64,000 nucleotides of DNA from Falciphora oryzae (GCA_000733355.1 JNVV01000036.1:322219-386218); one strand, 5' to 3'. Counted from the stretch's first letter, positions 31,365-43,766 are shown. Made by a program: numbers and translations. Notes: generated by a model from the sequence alone, not told the origin.

Positions 31365-32677
31365 ATGGCTCCGTCCAAGCAGAGCCTCGAGAAGGAGGAC
31401 AAGGAGCGCGATGCCGCCTTCAACAAGGCGCTGCACGGCAACTCGGCTCTGGCCAAGGGCGGCATTGCCGCCATGTTCTCCAAGGATAAGGAGGCCAAGA
31501 AGCTGGCTGTCGACGAGTACTTCAAGCACTTTGACAACAAGCGCGCCGAGAACGAGACCGCCGCCGACCGTGAGGCCCGGACGAAGGAGTATGCCTCTCT
31601 GACCAGGCAGTAAGTCACCTCGCCCACTGGTTCTCTGTCCATGGCCGCAAGCTGACCCTCGATCCCTTGTGTCCCCCCTGCAGTTACTACAACCTCGCCA
31701 CCGACATCTACGAGTACGGCTGGGGCCAGTCGTTCCACTTCTGCCGATTCTCGGTCGGCGAGCCCTTCTACCAGGCCATCGCGCGCCACGAGCACTACCT
31801 GGCGCTCCAGACCGGCATCAAGGAGGGCATGACCGTCCTCGACGTCGGCTGCGGTGTCGGCGGTCCCGCCCGCGAGATTGCCAAGTTCACTGGCTGCAAC
31901 GTTGTCGGCCTGAACAACAACGACTACCAGATCGACCGCGCCACCCACTACGCGCAAAAGGAGGGCCTGGCTGATCAGCTTAAGTTTGTCAAGGGGGACT
32001 TCATGGTATGCGCCTCCTGCCCCACGTCTGGTGGCACGGATCATCCATCGCGATGTGCTGTACCCCGAGCCCCTGAGCTGACTGTTCTTGCAACCGATTA
32101 GCAAATGTCCTTCCCTGACGAGAGCTTCGATGCCGTCTACGCCATCGAGGCGACTGTCCACGCGCCCAAGCTTGAGGGCGTGTACGGCGAGATCTTCCGG
32201 GTGCTGAAGCCTGGTGGCACCTTTGGCGTGTACGAGTGGCTGATGACGGACGACTACGACAACGACAACATCCACCACCGTGACATCCGTCTGGGCATCG
32301 AGCTGGGCAACGGTATTTCCAACATGGTGCCCATCTCGGAGGGTCTGGCGGCCATGAAGGCGGCTGGGTTCGAGCTGGTCAAGGCCGACGACCTGGCGCA
32401 GAAGGGCGACGCGTTCCCCTGGTACTGGCCTCTGGCTGGCGAGATGAAGTACCTCCAGTCGTACTTTGACCTTTTCACCGTCGTCCGCATGACCAAGTGG
32501 GCGCGGACCATCCTGCACGGCATGGCCGGTGTTCTCGAGGCGGTCGGTGTCGCCCCCGCGGGCACCAAGAAGACGGCGGACGCACTGGCGACGGGCGGAG
32601 ATGCCCTTGTTGCCGGCGCGAGGGAAAACATCTTTACGCCCATGTACCTGATGGTCGGCCGCAAGCCCCTGAACTAA
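31365..32677 (+). CDS. ERG6: Sterol 24-C-methyltransferase
   Basis: Three exons: 31365-31609, 31684-32005 and 32102-32677, 380 residues, matching the family length; introns 74 and 96 nt. Motifs in order: [11 protein letters not shown] (sterol-binding region I), [17 protein letters not shown] (SAM-binding glycine motif), NNNDYQ, then [19 protein letters not shown] and FRVLKPGG. The C-terminal sterol-methyltransferase domain runs from about 225 to the end. It transfers methyl from SAM to C-24 of zymosterol (or lanosterol in many filamentous fungi) in ergosterol synthesis, at the ER or lipid droplets. Intron 1 splits a His codon just before YYNLATD. Confidence 0.97.
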
Positions 32678-33483
32678 GCGGGGCACTGGACGAGTTGAAC
32701 ATGTTGTATGAGGGGAAAAGGAGGGGGTGGTTAACCAGGGGCAGCATACATGCCGAGCATAATGAGGACGAAAGGATTACATGACAGACGAGGAGAGTTG
32801 GGCTCTAACCTTATGGCGGTGGAGGTACCCCTATAGAGTATATAAAATAATTTTTGTTCTTGATCGGGTTGGGTCGGGTGTGTGTCGTGGTCTGGGCGGA
32901 AAGTCAATGGGGCCGGCGGAAGGACAAGGGATGCAGGGCGGTCAGCCGGCGGGCAGTCAGGCAAGCCATCGACTTATTCCCAGGGACTTTTGGGTGCAAT
33001 GGTGAACCCGGGGTGGCTTGCCAGCTTGCTTGCCTCTTGGGTAGCCCGTCTGCTCTTTCAGCCTCAGCCCCAAAGGAGCTACCCCAAATTCGTCCGGACG
33101 GCAACTGCTGGCTGCGGCGAAGAGTTCCGCCAGGGCCCCACCCGTCGCGAGCCGTTATCGTGACATGGGACCGACCATTCCTTTTTGGGACTAGCGGCCA
33201 ATTGGGTCCCCAACAAGTCCCAGGCCCAACTGCGTGAGCGCACACCAAATTCTGGGCCACACTCGCTGTGCTGTGCTGGCATTGGATTTGGCTGTGAGGC
33301 AAAGCTCCATCAGCACCAGAGCTCCGACCCGCGAGGCGCCGGAAAAAAAATTCCCTCCAAGTCGACGCTGTGGAATATCTATTCTCACCATCCACCACCA
33401 GACCAGACCCGGCCCTTCACCATCGACGATTCTCTGCCAGCCCCGCCTCTCAATTGCACGCACGAGCTGCAGTCTCGCCCGCC
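32678..33483. other. Intergenic region, ERG6 3' flank and PDB1 promoter
   Basis: 806 nt between two genes in the same direction. An AT-rich ATAAAATAA stretch near 32845 may be part of ERG6 3' processing. No gene seen. Confidence 0.5.
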
Positions 33484-34704
33484 ATGTCTCGCTATCTCCG
33501 CCCAGCCGCCCGCCTGGCTGCCGCGGCTACCACCCGCGCCCCGGTCCTCAGATCCGCCCCGGCCTCGTCCATAATAGCCTCGCAAAGGGTCGCCTTCCAG
33601 TCCCTGCAGCAGCGGAGGACGTACGCCGCCGCCGGCACCAAGGAGTACACCGTTCGCGACGCCCTCAACGAGGCCCTGGCCGAGGAGCTCGAGGCCAACG
33701 ACAAAGTCTTCATCATGGGCGAGGAGGTGGCCCAGTACAACGGCGCGTACAAGGTCACCAAGGGCCTGCTCGACAGGTTCGGCGAGCGCAGGGTTATTGA
33801 CACGCCCATCACCGAGATGGGTTTCTCTGGTCTGGCCGTCGGTGCCGCCCTGAGCGGCCTGCACCCCGTCGTAAGCAGCCTACGACTCTCGGAAGGAAGC
33901 ACAGGAGCACAGGATGTATCATGACGCTAACCAGCGGCCCATCAGTGCGAGTTCATGACGTTCAACTTTGCCATGCAGGCCATCGACCACGTCGTCAACT
34001 CGGCCGCCAAGACGCTGTACATGTCGGGCGGCATCCAGCCCTGCAACATCACCTTCCGCGGCCCCAACGGCTTCGCCGCCGGCGTGGGCGCCCAGCACTC
34101 GCAGGACTACAGCGCCTGGTACGGCAGCGTGCCCGGCCTCAAGGTCGTCTCCCCCTGGAGCGCCGAGGACGCCAAGGGCCTGCTCAAGGCCGCCATCCGC
34201 GACCCCAACCCCGTCGTCGTGCTCGAGAACGAGCTCATGTACGGCCAGAGCTTCCCCATGTCCGAGGCCGCCCAGAAGGACGACTTTGTCATCCCCTTTG
34301 GCAAGGCCAAGGTCGAGCGCCAGGGCAAGGACCTGACCATCGTGACCCTGTCGCGCTGCGTCGGCCAGTCGCTGGTCGCCGCCGAGAGCCTCAAGAAGAA
34401 GCACGGCGTCGAGGTCGAGGTCATCAACCTGCGCTCCATCAAGCCGCTCGACGTCGAGTCCATCGTCAAGTCGGTCAAGAAGACGCACCGCCTCATGACG
34501 GTCGAGTCGGGCTTCCCCGCCTTTGGTGTCGGCTCCGAGATCCTGGCCCTGACCATGGAGTACGCCTTTGACTACCTCGACGCCCCCGCCTCGCGTGTCA
34601 CTGGCGCCGACGTGCCCACCCCGTACGCCCAGAAGCTGGAGGAGATGAGCTTCCCGACCGAGGACATTATTGAGCAGCACGCCGCCAAGATGCTGCGGCT
34701 ATAA
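33484..34704 (+). CDS. PDB1: Pyruvate dehydrogenase E1 beta subunit, mitochondrial
   Basis: Two exons: 33484-33870 and 33946-34704, 381 residues; intron 75 nt (GTAAGC, CTAAC branch, CAG). The first ~47 residues are rich in Arg, Ala and Ser without acidic residues, a mitochondrial presequence. The mature part begins [18 protein letters not shown] and shows the E1 beta hallmarks [53 protein letters not shown] and [15 protein letters not shown]. With E1 alpha it forms the thiamine-diphosphate tetramer that decarboxylates pyruvate in the PDH complex of the matrix. Confidence 0.97.
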
Positions 34705-35527
34705 ATGCCGGCATTCGACGTTGTTGATGTCCAGGGGTGTGTGTTGAGGTACCCGATAGTTTGCCTTGGGGACACACCGGTCCGAAAGGCCGTCTTTTTT
34801 TTTTTCTCTCCCGCGCCTAGAACTTCGCGACTAGACGACCACAGGCGCTTGATGTACAATAATTTGGTCCGATTGTTGATATGAACATCTTTTCAGCTCC
34901 GGGCTCGACTATCACCCCATGTTGTCTGCGCGGGCGTTGGTCTAAATTGGGAAGGGCAGCTTGGGAGCAGCATGGATCTATCTAGCTCGGAAAACATGAC
35001 TTGGAAGCTTCTCAGAGATTTATAGACACGGTTTATGTTTCACGTGGTGGGCGAGCTACGGCTCCTGGTCATATAAGTTAAAGCCTAGACGCAGCAACAC
35101 ATGCTAGCAGTGTCATTACTAGCCTGACTTGTGCACATGCTAGGTCTAGAACTAACGCTTGCTCTGGATGACATCAACTCGCAAGCCGCCCACTTTAGCT
35201 AACCTCGCCAGGGGATATGTCTGGGTATCTAAGTGGTATCTTGACGCTTCTGCATGAGGCATGATGGCCCCGGCTCCCACCAGGTCTCAACCACCCGGCA
35301 AAGCACTTGAGCACCGCAACAATACTATCAATCCAGAGAGCAGCTAGCTGCGTTGGGCCGCGCCGCAGTATCGTAATTTCCAGGCTGTTGACAAGAGACA
35401 GAAAAAAAAAAAAATAAAAAAAAAAAAAATAAAAGAGTAAAGAAGGAATATTGGAGAGTCGAGTATCAACCGCTTCGAGCAAGCAGCGCGCTCAAATAAG
35501 AATAGAAAAAAGCATCAGATCAGGGTA
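34705..35527. other. Convergent intergenic region
   Basis: Contains a T11 run (34795-34805) after PDB1 and an A13-T-A14 run (35402-35429) about 100 nt beyond the stop of the minus-strand Cys-rich gene. No gene seen. Confidence 0.5.
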
Positions 35528-37043
35528 TCAAAGCGAGCCGCAAGGCCCCACGCCCGCCACGTTGCGCCTGTTGGGGCCGTCGGCGTTGTCGTCCGACGCG
35601 ATGTCGACGGGCACGTCGGAGCCGTAGGGGCAGGTCTTATCCTTGGGTCCCGTGCCGTTGTACGAGTGGATGTAGGTGCACGTGGTTGCGGACCCGGGCG
35701 TGAAGCGCCAGCCGTGGCAGCCCGTGTCGACGCGGCGGTAGCAGTAGGTACAGCACTCCTCCGGGCTGCGCGAGGACGAGAAGGCGAAGAGGTAGTTGGG
35801 GTCACCGTGAACGGCCAGGAAGCTGGCGGATTTGACGTAGGTTTTCGGGTCGCACTCGGTTGGGGGGTTGGTCTGTAGGGTGTTAGTGTGGCCGGGCTGG
35901 GGTTTACGTAGATGGAGAGGACTTACTGGGAGAGGCCTTGACGGGGCGCCTGTCGATGACGTGCTGCTCGTGGGCGATGTGGATGACGGCGCGGGCGTGG
36001 GCAACGGCGACGAAGAGCTGATTTATGATACTGGGTGTCAGCTAGCCTGCCCTGTGCATCATCGCAACGCTCTCAGAAGAAGAGTGTCGGCAAGCTGACC
36101 ATTCTGACGAGGTGCACGGAGAGGGGACGTTGTCGGAGGCCGGGACGGAGAGCGGCGGGCTAAATCAGACGCTTAGTTCTGTCTTTTCCGACCCTTTCAC
36201 CACCCAAGGCTTGGTTCGGGCATCACCAAGACCAGGGGACGGCCCAGAGATGTTGATGCCAGCAGGCGCAAGACCCAGGGGGGACAGCCACAGCCCAGCA
36301 CGCCTTGCAAGGTGGAAAGTGAAGAAAAGGGAAGCGACACAGGAGCAAATGACTTGCCTGGGGCTCGGCTGGCTCGAAAGCCTCGGCAGGACGGCGCCGA
36401 AGATGACGCCGAAAATAATGGTGCACAGGATAGCAGCGACGATGCCGTAGACCAGGCACCGGTTGAAGACGATCCACCCCCACAGCCGCCGCGCCCAGAG
36501 CGGCGTGTCCTCGCCGTCGCCCCAGCAGCAACAACAGCAGCAGCAGAACCGCCGCCAGCCTCGCCTGCCGCCGCCGCCGCCGTCGCTGTCCCCGCCACGG
36601 CCGCGGTCGCCATCTCCAGCATCGCTCTCGTCCTCGTCGTCCTCCCGCACCGTCCGCAGCGCCGCCTGGTCGTGGTAGGCAGACGGCGCCATGGTGTGGA
36701 CGTTGCTGCGGCGGTCGGCCATGGTCATCGGGGGGTTGCTGCCGCCGTACTGCTGCTGCGGCGGCGGCGAGTGGTCTGCTGCTGCGTCCCCACTGGTGCT
36801 ACGGTAGCCGGCGCCGAAGCCGATGGGGCCTCCGGGCGCCGCCGACGCGTTGGAGGACGAGGCGGAGCTCGGGGCGCGGCTGACGGTGCGGGCGTGCAGC
36901 GAGGGGCCCAGGGCCGAGTCCTGCTCGGCGAAGCGGCGGATGGGGTAGGGGTGCATCTCGTGGACCTGGCCGACGCCGGGGCCGTGGCCGGTGTGGTAGG
37001 GCCGCCAGTGGCCGTTTTCTGACGTCTGGTAGGGCGAGGCCAT
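35528..37043 (-). CDS. Single-TM protein with cytosolic Cys cluster and Cys-rich ectodomain
   Basis: Three exons: 37043-36358, 36017-35927 and 35872-35528, 373 residues. Intron 1 (340 nt) has a GC donor, AG|GCAAGT, and an AATCAG acceptor; phases agree (2, then 0). Residues 1-175 are polar and disordered, ending in a Cys7 run inside RRFCCCCCCCWGD, then one TM helix (about 197-218, VYGIVAAILCTIIFGVIFG). A Ser/Pro/Thr linker follows, then a C-terminal domain with eight Cys (CDPKTY, SPEECCTYCY, CHGWRF, TCTYIH, TCPYG) that resembles PAN/apple-like fungal surface domains. This suggests a type II plasma-membrane protein with a wall-facing domain, perhaps palmitoylated next to the membrane. The function is unknown. 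Confidence 0.72.
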
Positions 37044-38619
37044 GGTGATGGCGGCGAGGGTGTCGGGTGGGAAGCGAGCGGGTGGCTGTAGCGCAGCTCA
37101 GGGACGCAAAGCAAAGGTGGCTGGAAGAGATGTTGACGGCCGAGCTAACCGAGTGAAGTGGGTGACTCCTTCTGGAATGGAAACGTGAGGCTCGACCGTT
37201 GCTGAAGCCAAAGTCAGGGAAAACTCAGTCTGAACCGGGCTGGGAAGGACGCGGGCGGCATCCGATGCTGGAAGCAGTGGCCCCGAACAGCACCAAAAAG
37301 CGAGGAGTCACTTCCTCACGGGCTGACGCAAAACTCCAAAAAAAAACACAGCAAACGAGGATCAACGATGGACGCTCTCGGGGCGGAAAGCAGACGCGGC
37401 AACCCGATATCACTGCTGTCCGGACCGACACCAAGCCCCGTATCGAGACCCTCTGGCGAGAAGAACAAGAACAGAGACAAAGCAGAAGCAAAGAAACGGG
37501 CGAGGCCTCGGTCCTTGACAAGCCCTCACACAGGCACGGCAAGCAAAAATCACAGCAAGGGGCCTTGTCCCCCGCCCGTCACCAGTCGCGCCACGCGGGT
37601 GTCACTCCGACGGCAGGATCTGGTTGGCATCTCGCCCGTCAAGTGTCACTTGTGGAATTCGCTTGACGTTCCGCGCTGTGTACGGGACGGCGCAAACGGA
37701 CAAGAGCGTGGACGCAAACATGGGGCCTGTGGCACGGCAGACCGAGCGACGGCAACCACCCGTGTCGGCGTCAGCGAAGAAAGGGGGTGACACCAGTGTC
37801 GGATCCTCGACTGGACGCGGCTTCCTGCTTTTGGGGGAAGCCCAGGGAGCCGCTGCCGGTGGCGTCTCGGTCTTTTCCCGGTGCGCTTTTCCGGACGTCG
37901 TTCCATCGGCTCGGGGGCCTGCCTGAGGAGGCGGACGGCGGCGACCAGGATGGCAACGAGCAAGGTGCTGATGGCAGACACCCCTGGCTAGCGCAGTTTA
38001 TGTAAGTCGACGCGATCTGAAGCGTTCGATCTAGCCAGCTTCCAATGAAGCAGCTGCCCGCTTGCTGGCCTCGACGTCCATGCACCGGCCAATGATTGAC
38101 CTCGTCTGGTCCGGGAGGATCAATCATTCTGATGGAAGCAAGCATCGCCGGGCTGACAGTCCAGGGGCGGTGCTGCGCTTTTGATTTTGACTGCTCGGGA
38201 GTCAGCCCGGCGGGATTTGCGAGACTCCTAAAATCCGATTCCCGTCGGGCTTTCATTCCATCCGCCGCTAAATCCGTCCGCCTCCTCAGCAGTGCTGGCC
38301 TTGCTCGCCCTCGACTTCCTGTTGTTCCTGGATCATCACCACTCGTGCCTCATTTTCTTTTCTGTCCTGTGCTTTTGGAGATTCGGTTGGACCGATTGAA
38401 ACGTCAAATTCCGAACCGAACGCAAAGTCAATCCGGTCAGGTGCCGCCCCTCAACTGTCGGATCCCTGCAGTGCACGCCCCGCCAGCCTGTCGCTCAGGG
38501 TCTTTTGGTGGATCGCACACGCTGAAGGGCGCTGGAGTTGAGACGCTGTGACGCACCGACGAGTCACACACTTCACCACCAGACTCCGCCGGACTTGGGC
38601 TCGCCAAACTCGCAACCAC
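37044..38619. promoter_or_regulatory. Divergent intergenic region (1.6 kb)
   Basis: Between the Cys-rich membrane gene and the Zn2Cys6 gene. It holds a 9-bp inverted repeat, AATGATTGA (38091-38099) and TCAATCATT (38120-38128), the left arm overlapping a CCAAT box. No gene seen. Confidence 0.5.
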
Positions 38620-41159
38620 ATGATGAGCTCGGATGCCTTCGAGTTTGTCGAGTCGCAGAGCAGAAGCACGCGCTCGTCGGCCAGCGCCAGCGCGGGCGTC
38701 CCGGCTCCCTACGGTCGAGCCTGCACGAACTGCTCCAAGGCCAAGTGTCGATGTGTTAGTCAGCCGGCGTCTGCGCCCTGGTATCTGGTATCAAGTCGAG
38801 ACACACAACTGACCCCAGAGCAGGTCTATCGCGGCAGTGGCGTGGGCACGGGCGCCTGTGAGAGGTGTCACCGTCTGGGAAAGCAGTGTGTCCCCTCAGA
38901 GACGGTCCGCAAACGCACCCCCAGGCGGCAAATCGTCTCGAGAACAGCACAGCTCGAGGAGAAGCTGGACGACCTCGTCTCGCTCCTCAAGACCCAGAGG
39001 CAGGCCAAAGAAGGCGCCCGCAAGGAGTCTGACCCATCTGCCCAAGAGACTTCGCCCCTCGCAGCCCCGCCGTCTCGTTCCCCAGAGACCGTCGCCAGAC
39101 CGTCCAACACTCGTAGCCGCGCCTCGAGGTTCCCCCAACAGATATCCCCCAACATCCCATCTCCCCCGAGCTCGCACGATGCAGCCGAATCACGCGCCCT
39201 GCTGTCCGGACAGGCCGACAACGCCACGCCTTCGTCACAGCCAACCCCTTCGTCGGCTCCCCTAGACCCTGCCGCCTGCGTCGAGGCCGAACGGTCCCTC
39301 GATGCCTTCCGCACCCGCTTCATCCGATTCTTCCCCTTCATGCACATCCCCGTCTCCATGACTGCGCAGAACCTCCAGAGGGACCGCCCCATGACCATGC
39401 TGGCCATCCGATGCGTCACCTCGAGGTCTTTTGCAAAGCAGCAAGAGCTCAGCGACGAGCTTCGGGCCTTGGTTGCAAAGAAGGCGGTTACTCACCACGA
39501 GAGCAGCCTGGACATCTTGCTCTCGATCCTGACATATGCTGGCTGGTGAGCGCGGCTCCCCGGAAGAAACCAGGACTGAGAGATGCTGACCATCGTCCCA
39601 GGGCGCATTTCCACAAGCGAGACAGGCCATACATGACCCTCTTCACCCGCTTGGCCACCGCCCAGGTCATCGAGCTGGGCCTCCACCGCCCGTTTGGAGA
39701 CCTCTCGACCCTCCGGTTCTGGAAGGACACCGAAATCAGGAACTTCATACCCGACCAGTTCAAGGGGACGGGACCGACGAACGAAGAGCGGCGCGCGGCC
39801 CTGGGGTGCTATTGTCTGTGTGCAACGTAAGCTGGACACGCCGTCTCCGGACGAGCTTTTCGAACAAAGTCCTCACTCACTCGCGATCCACAGGACCTCG
39901 TCCACCATGAAGCGGTTCGACCCCCTGAGGTGGACGCCCTTCATGGAGGAAATGTTGCGAGATCTGGAGAAGAACCCCGAATGCGAGGGCGACAAGGTCC
40001 TCGTCATCCATGTCAAGGCAGAACAGCTTGTCGAACAGATCCACAACGCGCGCCTGCAAAGTTCAGACGGGCCGGCAGTGCGTCTGGGACTTTGCGAGAG
40101 CGCGTTTGGCGCCGGTGACCCAACCAAGGGCCTGCCACCCTATTACACCAACCTGCTCCGCGCCAGGCTCAAGGACGTAACAGCCAGCATCCCCGAGGAG
40201 CTGCTGAAGCATGGTATGTGCTGCTGAACCCTGGTCCGGGAATTCCATGCTCCATCGGCTAGTGTGACTGACCCTGGACCCGCCCAGACGCCGTGGAGCC
40301 CATGTTGCATTCGCTGGATCTCATGATCAACGAGTGCGCCATCAACAAGTCTTCCAGGACCCTGCTCCCCTTCAACACCGAGTTGTCGGAGCCGGCCCCG
40401 AGCTCGCTGGCGGCCAACCCACAGCAGCTCGACTACCTGCACAACTGCGTCGATGCCCTCGAGCGCTACTTCAGCCGGCTCTTCGCCACCCCTGCCCTCT
40501 ACTACCACGGTTTCTCGTTCGCCGTTTGCACACGCATGACGCACGCCCTCGTCGCGCTGTTCCGCCTGACCATCTACGACGACCCGCTCTGGGACCGGGC
40601 CGCGCTCAGGCGCCGTCTCGATGTGCTCGCCATGATCGACAGCACCACCGCCAAGGTGATGGAGGTGAGGAAGGCGGCCGGCCTGGACGAGGGCGAGGAG
40701 CCGGACGGGCAGAAGCCTGCGGACGGTAACGCCATGCCCACCGTCTTTATGAAGTCGTGGACGCTCCTGCAGAGGATGCGCGCGGGCTGGGAGGCCGAGA
40801 TCAAGAAGCTGGACGCGGCGACTCAGGACGCAGGGGATGGGGGGTCCTCCTCCTCGTCGTCCTCGCCAGCGACGGCGGCGGGGCCGGGGGCCGGGGGTGC
40901 GGTGGCTGGTGGTAACGTCCCATTGATGGGCGGCGCTGATGGCCAGTTGCCACAGCATCTGATTATGAGCGCCATGGACATGCAGCAGCAGCAGCAGCAG
41001 CAGCAGCAGCCACAGGCTGCGCCGTACGGCCAGTACGGCCCTTTGACCGGGATGATGCTCCCGCTGGGGTTGGGAGGACAGGTCGACCAGGCCTGGTTCT
41101 CGGACGTCTTCTACCCCTGGGACTACCAGACTATGGCCATGAACTGGGCTAATATTTGA
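38620..41159 (+). CDS. Zn2Cys6 transcription factor (fungal-specific)
   Basis: Five exons: 38620-38754, 38824-39545, 39602-39826, 39894-40213 and 40288-41159, 757 residues. The binuclear cluster is C-x2-C-x6-C-x11-C-x2-C-x6-C: CTNCSKAKCRC on exon 1 and ACERCHRLGKQC on exon 2, so intron 1 lies inside the zinc cluster. A basic linker (RKRTPRRQ) and a short coiled coil (RTAQLEEKLDDLVSLLK) follow, as in dimeric Gal4-type factors. The middle region resembles the fungal-specific TF domain (YAGWAHFHKRDRPYMTLFTR). The C-terminus has a Gln9 run. Intron 1 is 69 nt and stop-free in frame. The targets are unknown; it lies near a Pth11-like receptor and a P450, but no cluster logic is evident. Confidence 0.9.
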
Positions 41160-42103
41160 GCCAGGGCCCTTTTGCTTTGTCCGTGGTAGCATCAACATGT
41201 CGGAATTACGCGACCTTCACCCCCCTCAGGAAATGATTTTCAATGGCGGGTGGGCATGGGGCCTGGTTGGCTGGCATTGGTTGTAGGAGAGATGAGACTG
41301 CAGGCTCTGTTTTGAAAGTCTTTGCTCATTCTGATTATATCGTTGCACGCACCAGCATCTTTATACGCCCACGCTTGTCCCTTCGTATCCCGTGGCCCAG
41401 CCCCTTCTTTTAAGCTCCGATCGTTTCCTTTAATGGGCGAGATACGCGGTTTTTCTGCAGCGGGAGGTGGGGTTTCTCTTCCCTCGCCCTGGTTCGGTTT
41501 CGCCATCGCACCGCATGCCTTGTTCGGCATGTGCGCTTCACGCTTGTGTGCTAGCGAGTGGGAGCTCCCTCGCTCCCGCGTTTGTCGCTGGCGGCCGGCA
41601 AAAAGGAAGCCAGGCCTGGGCGCCCCAGAAGGATCGGCAGGCAGGCTCTTGGCCCGCAAAGGGCTCCACTCCAGCCTGCGAAGGGGAGGGATGCTGACAC
41701 GAGCGCACACAGTTCCTGGCCGGCCATGGCATACTGTCGCCGTCGCGGGCGCTGGTCATCATCTCGCTGGGACCTGGATCGGTCCACAGGCTCTTGTGTA
41801 AGTGTGTGCTCCCACAGCGCAGTGGGCGCCTTGTGGCCTCCCTTCGGGGGGAAGATCCGGGTGACACGAGGGGCTCAAGGGGCAGGTTTGAGGATGGCTC
41901 TGGTCTGTCAGCCACAATCGGCCAACAAGCGCTGGGCAGCAACGGAAGGGAGGGAGGCCTGTTGGACTCGATGATGAAAACGCTCACCGGCCCAAGTTGG
42001 ATAAATATCGTCTTCCCCTGGGCTCGCTCAGCTCGCATCTCGAGGCGGCCAGGCTACCCGCCCCCTTTTTTTTTTTTTTTTTTGTTCTTCCTCACTAGCA
42101 GAT
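41160..42103. other. Intergenic region upstream of the Pth11-like gene
   Basis: No gene seen. A T18 run (42066-42083) ends 20 nt before the ATG at 42104. Confidence 0.5.
42066..42083. repeat. Poly-T run (18 nt) next to a start codon
   Basis: T18 in the presumed 5' UTR or core promoter of the Pth11-like gene. Confidence 0.95.
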
Positions 42104-43504
42104 ATGATGCTGGCCGCGATGGGCGTCGAAACGCAGTCGCCCACGGTCATCGCCGTGGCCGTGGCCTTTGCCATCACCACCTTTATCATCCTCACACTGC
42201 GGCTCTACGCGCGGATCTTTTTGGTAAAACACGTTGGGAGAGATGACTGTAAGCAAGCCCGAGATGCTAGTTCCAAGACATGTTCCCGAGACGCCACCAA
42301 CGCTTGGAGACACAGCCGTTGTGCGCCAGAGGCTAACGGCAGAACGCCACACTTTATACAGATCTCATCATTGTCGCATCGGTAAGCTTCTAATAGAAGA
42401 AGTTCGGGAAGCGCGACGACACAGACAGACACGAACTAACAACAATACGCTCGACAGCTCCTCTCGTGGGCCTTCATCGCCGCCACCATCCGGTCGGCCG
42501 AGCTGGGGCTGGGCGGGCACTACCCGGATGTGATGGCGCGCGGGATCCCCAACTTTGTCGACTACCTGCAGACGGTGTGGCTGTCGTCGGTCTTTTACAA
42601 CGCGTGCCTGGGCTTCATCAAGATCTCGGTGCTGTCGCTGTACATGCGCCTGGGCGACCCGCAGCTGCGCACGCTGTCCATGGTCATGGTCGTCGTCGTC
42701 GGGTCCCAGGCCACGGCCAACGTGCTGGTCTGCATCTTCCAGTGCTCGCCGGTGCAGGCCGCGTACGACATTACGATCCTGCCGGCGGCGAAGCGGTGCA
42801 TCGACATCAACGCCTTTTACCTCGCCAACGCGGCCGTCAATATCTTTACAGACATCCTGACCTACGCGCTGCCCATCCCGCTCGTGCTCAAGCTGCAGGT
42901 GCCACGGGCGCAGCGCATTGGACTAGGCGTGATTCTGTGCCTGGGCTTCGTGGCCTGCCTGTCGTCCATCATCCGCATCACTTTTATTCCCGCCATGCTG
43001 GTCAGCAAGGACCCGACGTGGGACATTGCGCAGCCCATGTACTGGTCCGTCATCGAGATCAACATTGGCATCCTGGCCTCGTCCATCCCGAGCACAAAGG
43101 TCATTGCGAAGCGCTACTTCCCGCGCCTGCTGGGGAGCAGCCGCTCGCCGACGGGGCCGTCTGATGGCGGTGGTGCCTTTCTCACGATAGGCGGCTCGTT
43201 GAGCGGCGGTGGTGCCGGCAGCAGGAACAACGACAAGCACGACAGGGTCACGGCGGGAGGTCGCGGCGGCACCACGAGCGGCGCAAGCCTTTACTACACG
43301 GACAGCATCGGCAAGGAGGCCGACGAGGGCGGGCACGAGATGGTGGCGTCGCCGGGCGCGCGGCTGGCGAAAAAGGGCCGGGCCAGGCCGTCGGACGAGC
43401 AACTCAGCGACGAGGAGGCGCTGACGGGCGTGCCGTCGGGGCGGATCGGGGTCACGACCCATGTGCAGATAGACCACCAGGTGCCGACGCTGGGGCGACG
43501 CTGA
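42104..43504 (+). CDS. Pth11-like rhodopsin-domain integral membrane protein
   Basis: Three exons: 42104-42248, 42362-42381 (20 nt) and 42458-43504, 403 residues. The tiny exon supplies YLIIVAS, joining TM1 (TFIILTLRLYARIFL) and the conserved GRDDY turn to TM2 (LLSWAFIAATIRSAELG). The remaining helices and family marks are present: FYNACLGFIKISVLSLYMRL, CIFQCSPVQAAYD after TM4, TDILTYALPIPLVLKLQ, and YWSVIEINIGILASSIP in TM7. This is the fungal rhodopsin-like 7-TM domain seen in Pth11-related receptors. No CFEM domain precedes it. The cytosolic tail is Gly/Ser-rich. A role in sensing surface or nutrient cues is inferred from the family only. Confidence 0.88.
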
Positions 43505-43766
43505 GGGGAGGGTTGCGCCGGCATCTGGCGAGACTGCAGGAGGGATAGCTACCCTGGGCTGGGCATTGGGTGGCAAGGGCCAGGGCCAGGGCTGGGGCTA
43601 GGTGGACAGGCGGACTGGCTGCTGTTGTGCGGGATATTTCTGGCTACATGTTCGATATCCATGGCGTGTTTTGTGTGACCGGTTAATTTACTGCTGTTCA
43701 TGAAGGCGTCTCCGTCTGCCGGGTTTGTCGACAAGTGTTTGCATGGCTCCGGAGGAAGTGCTCCAT

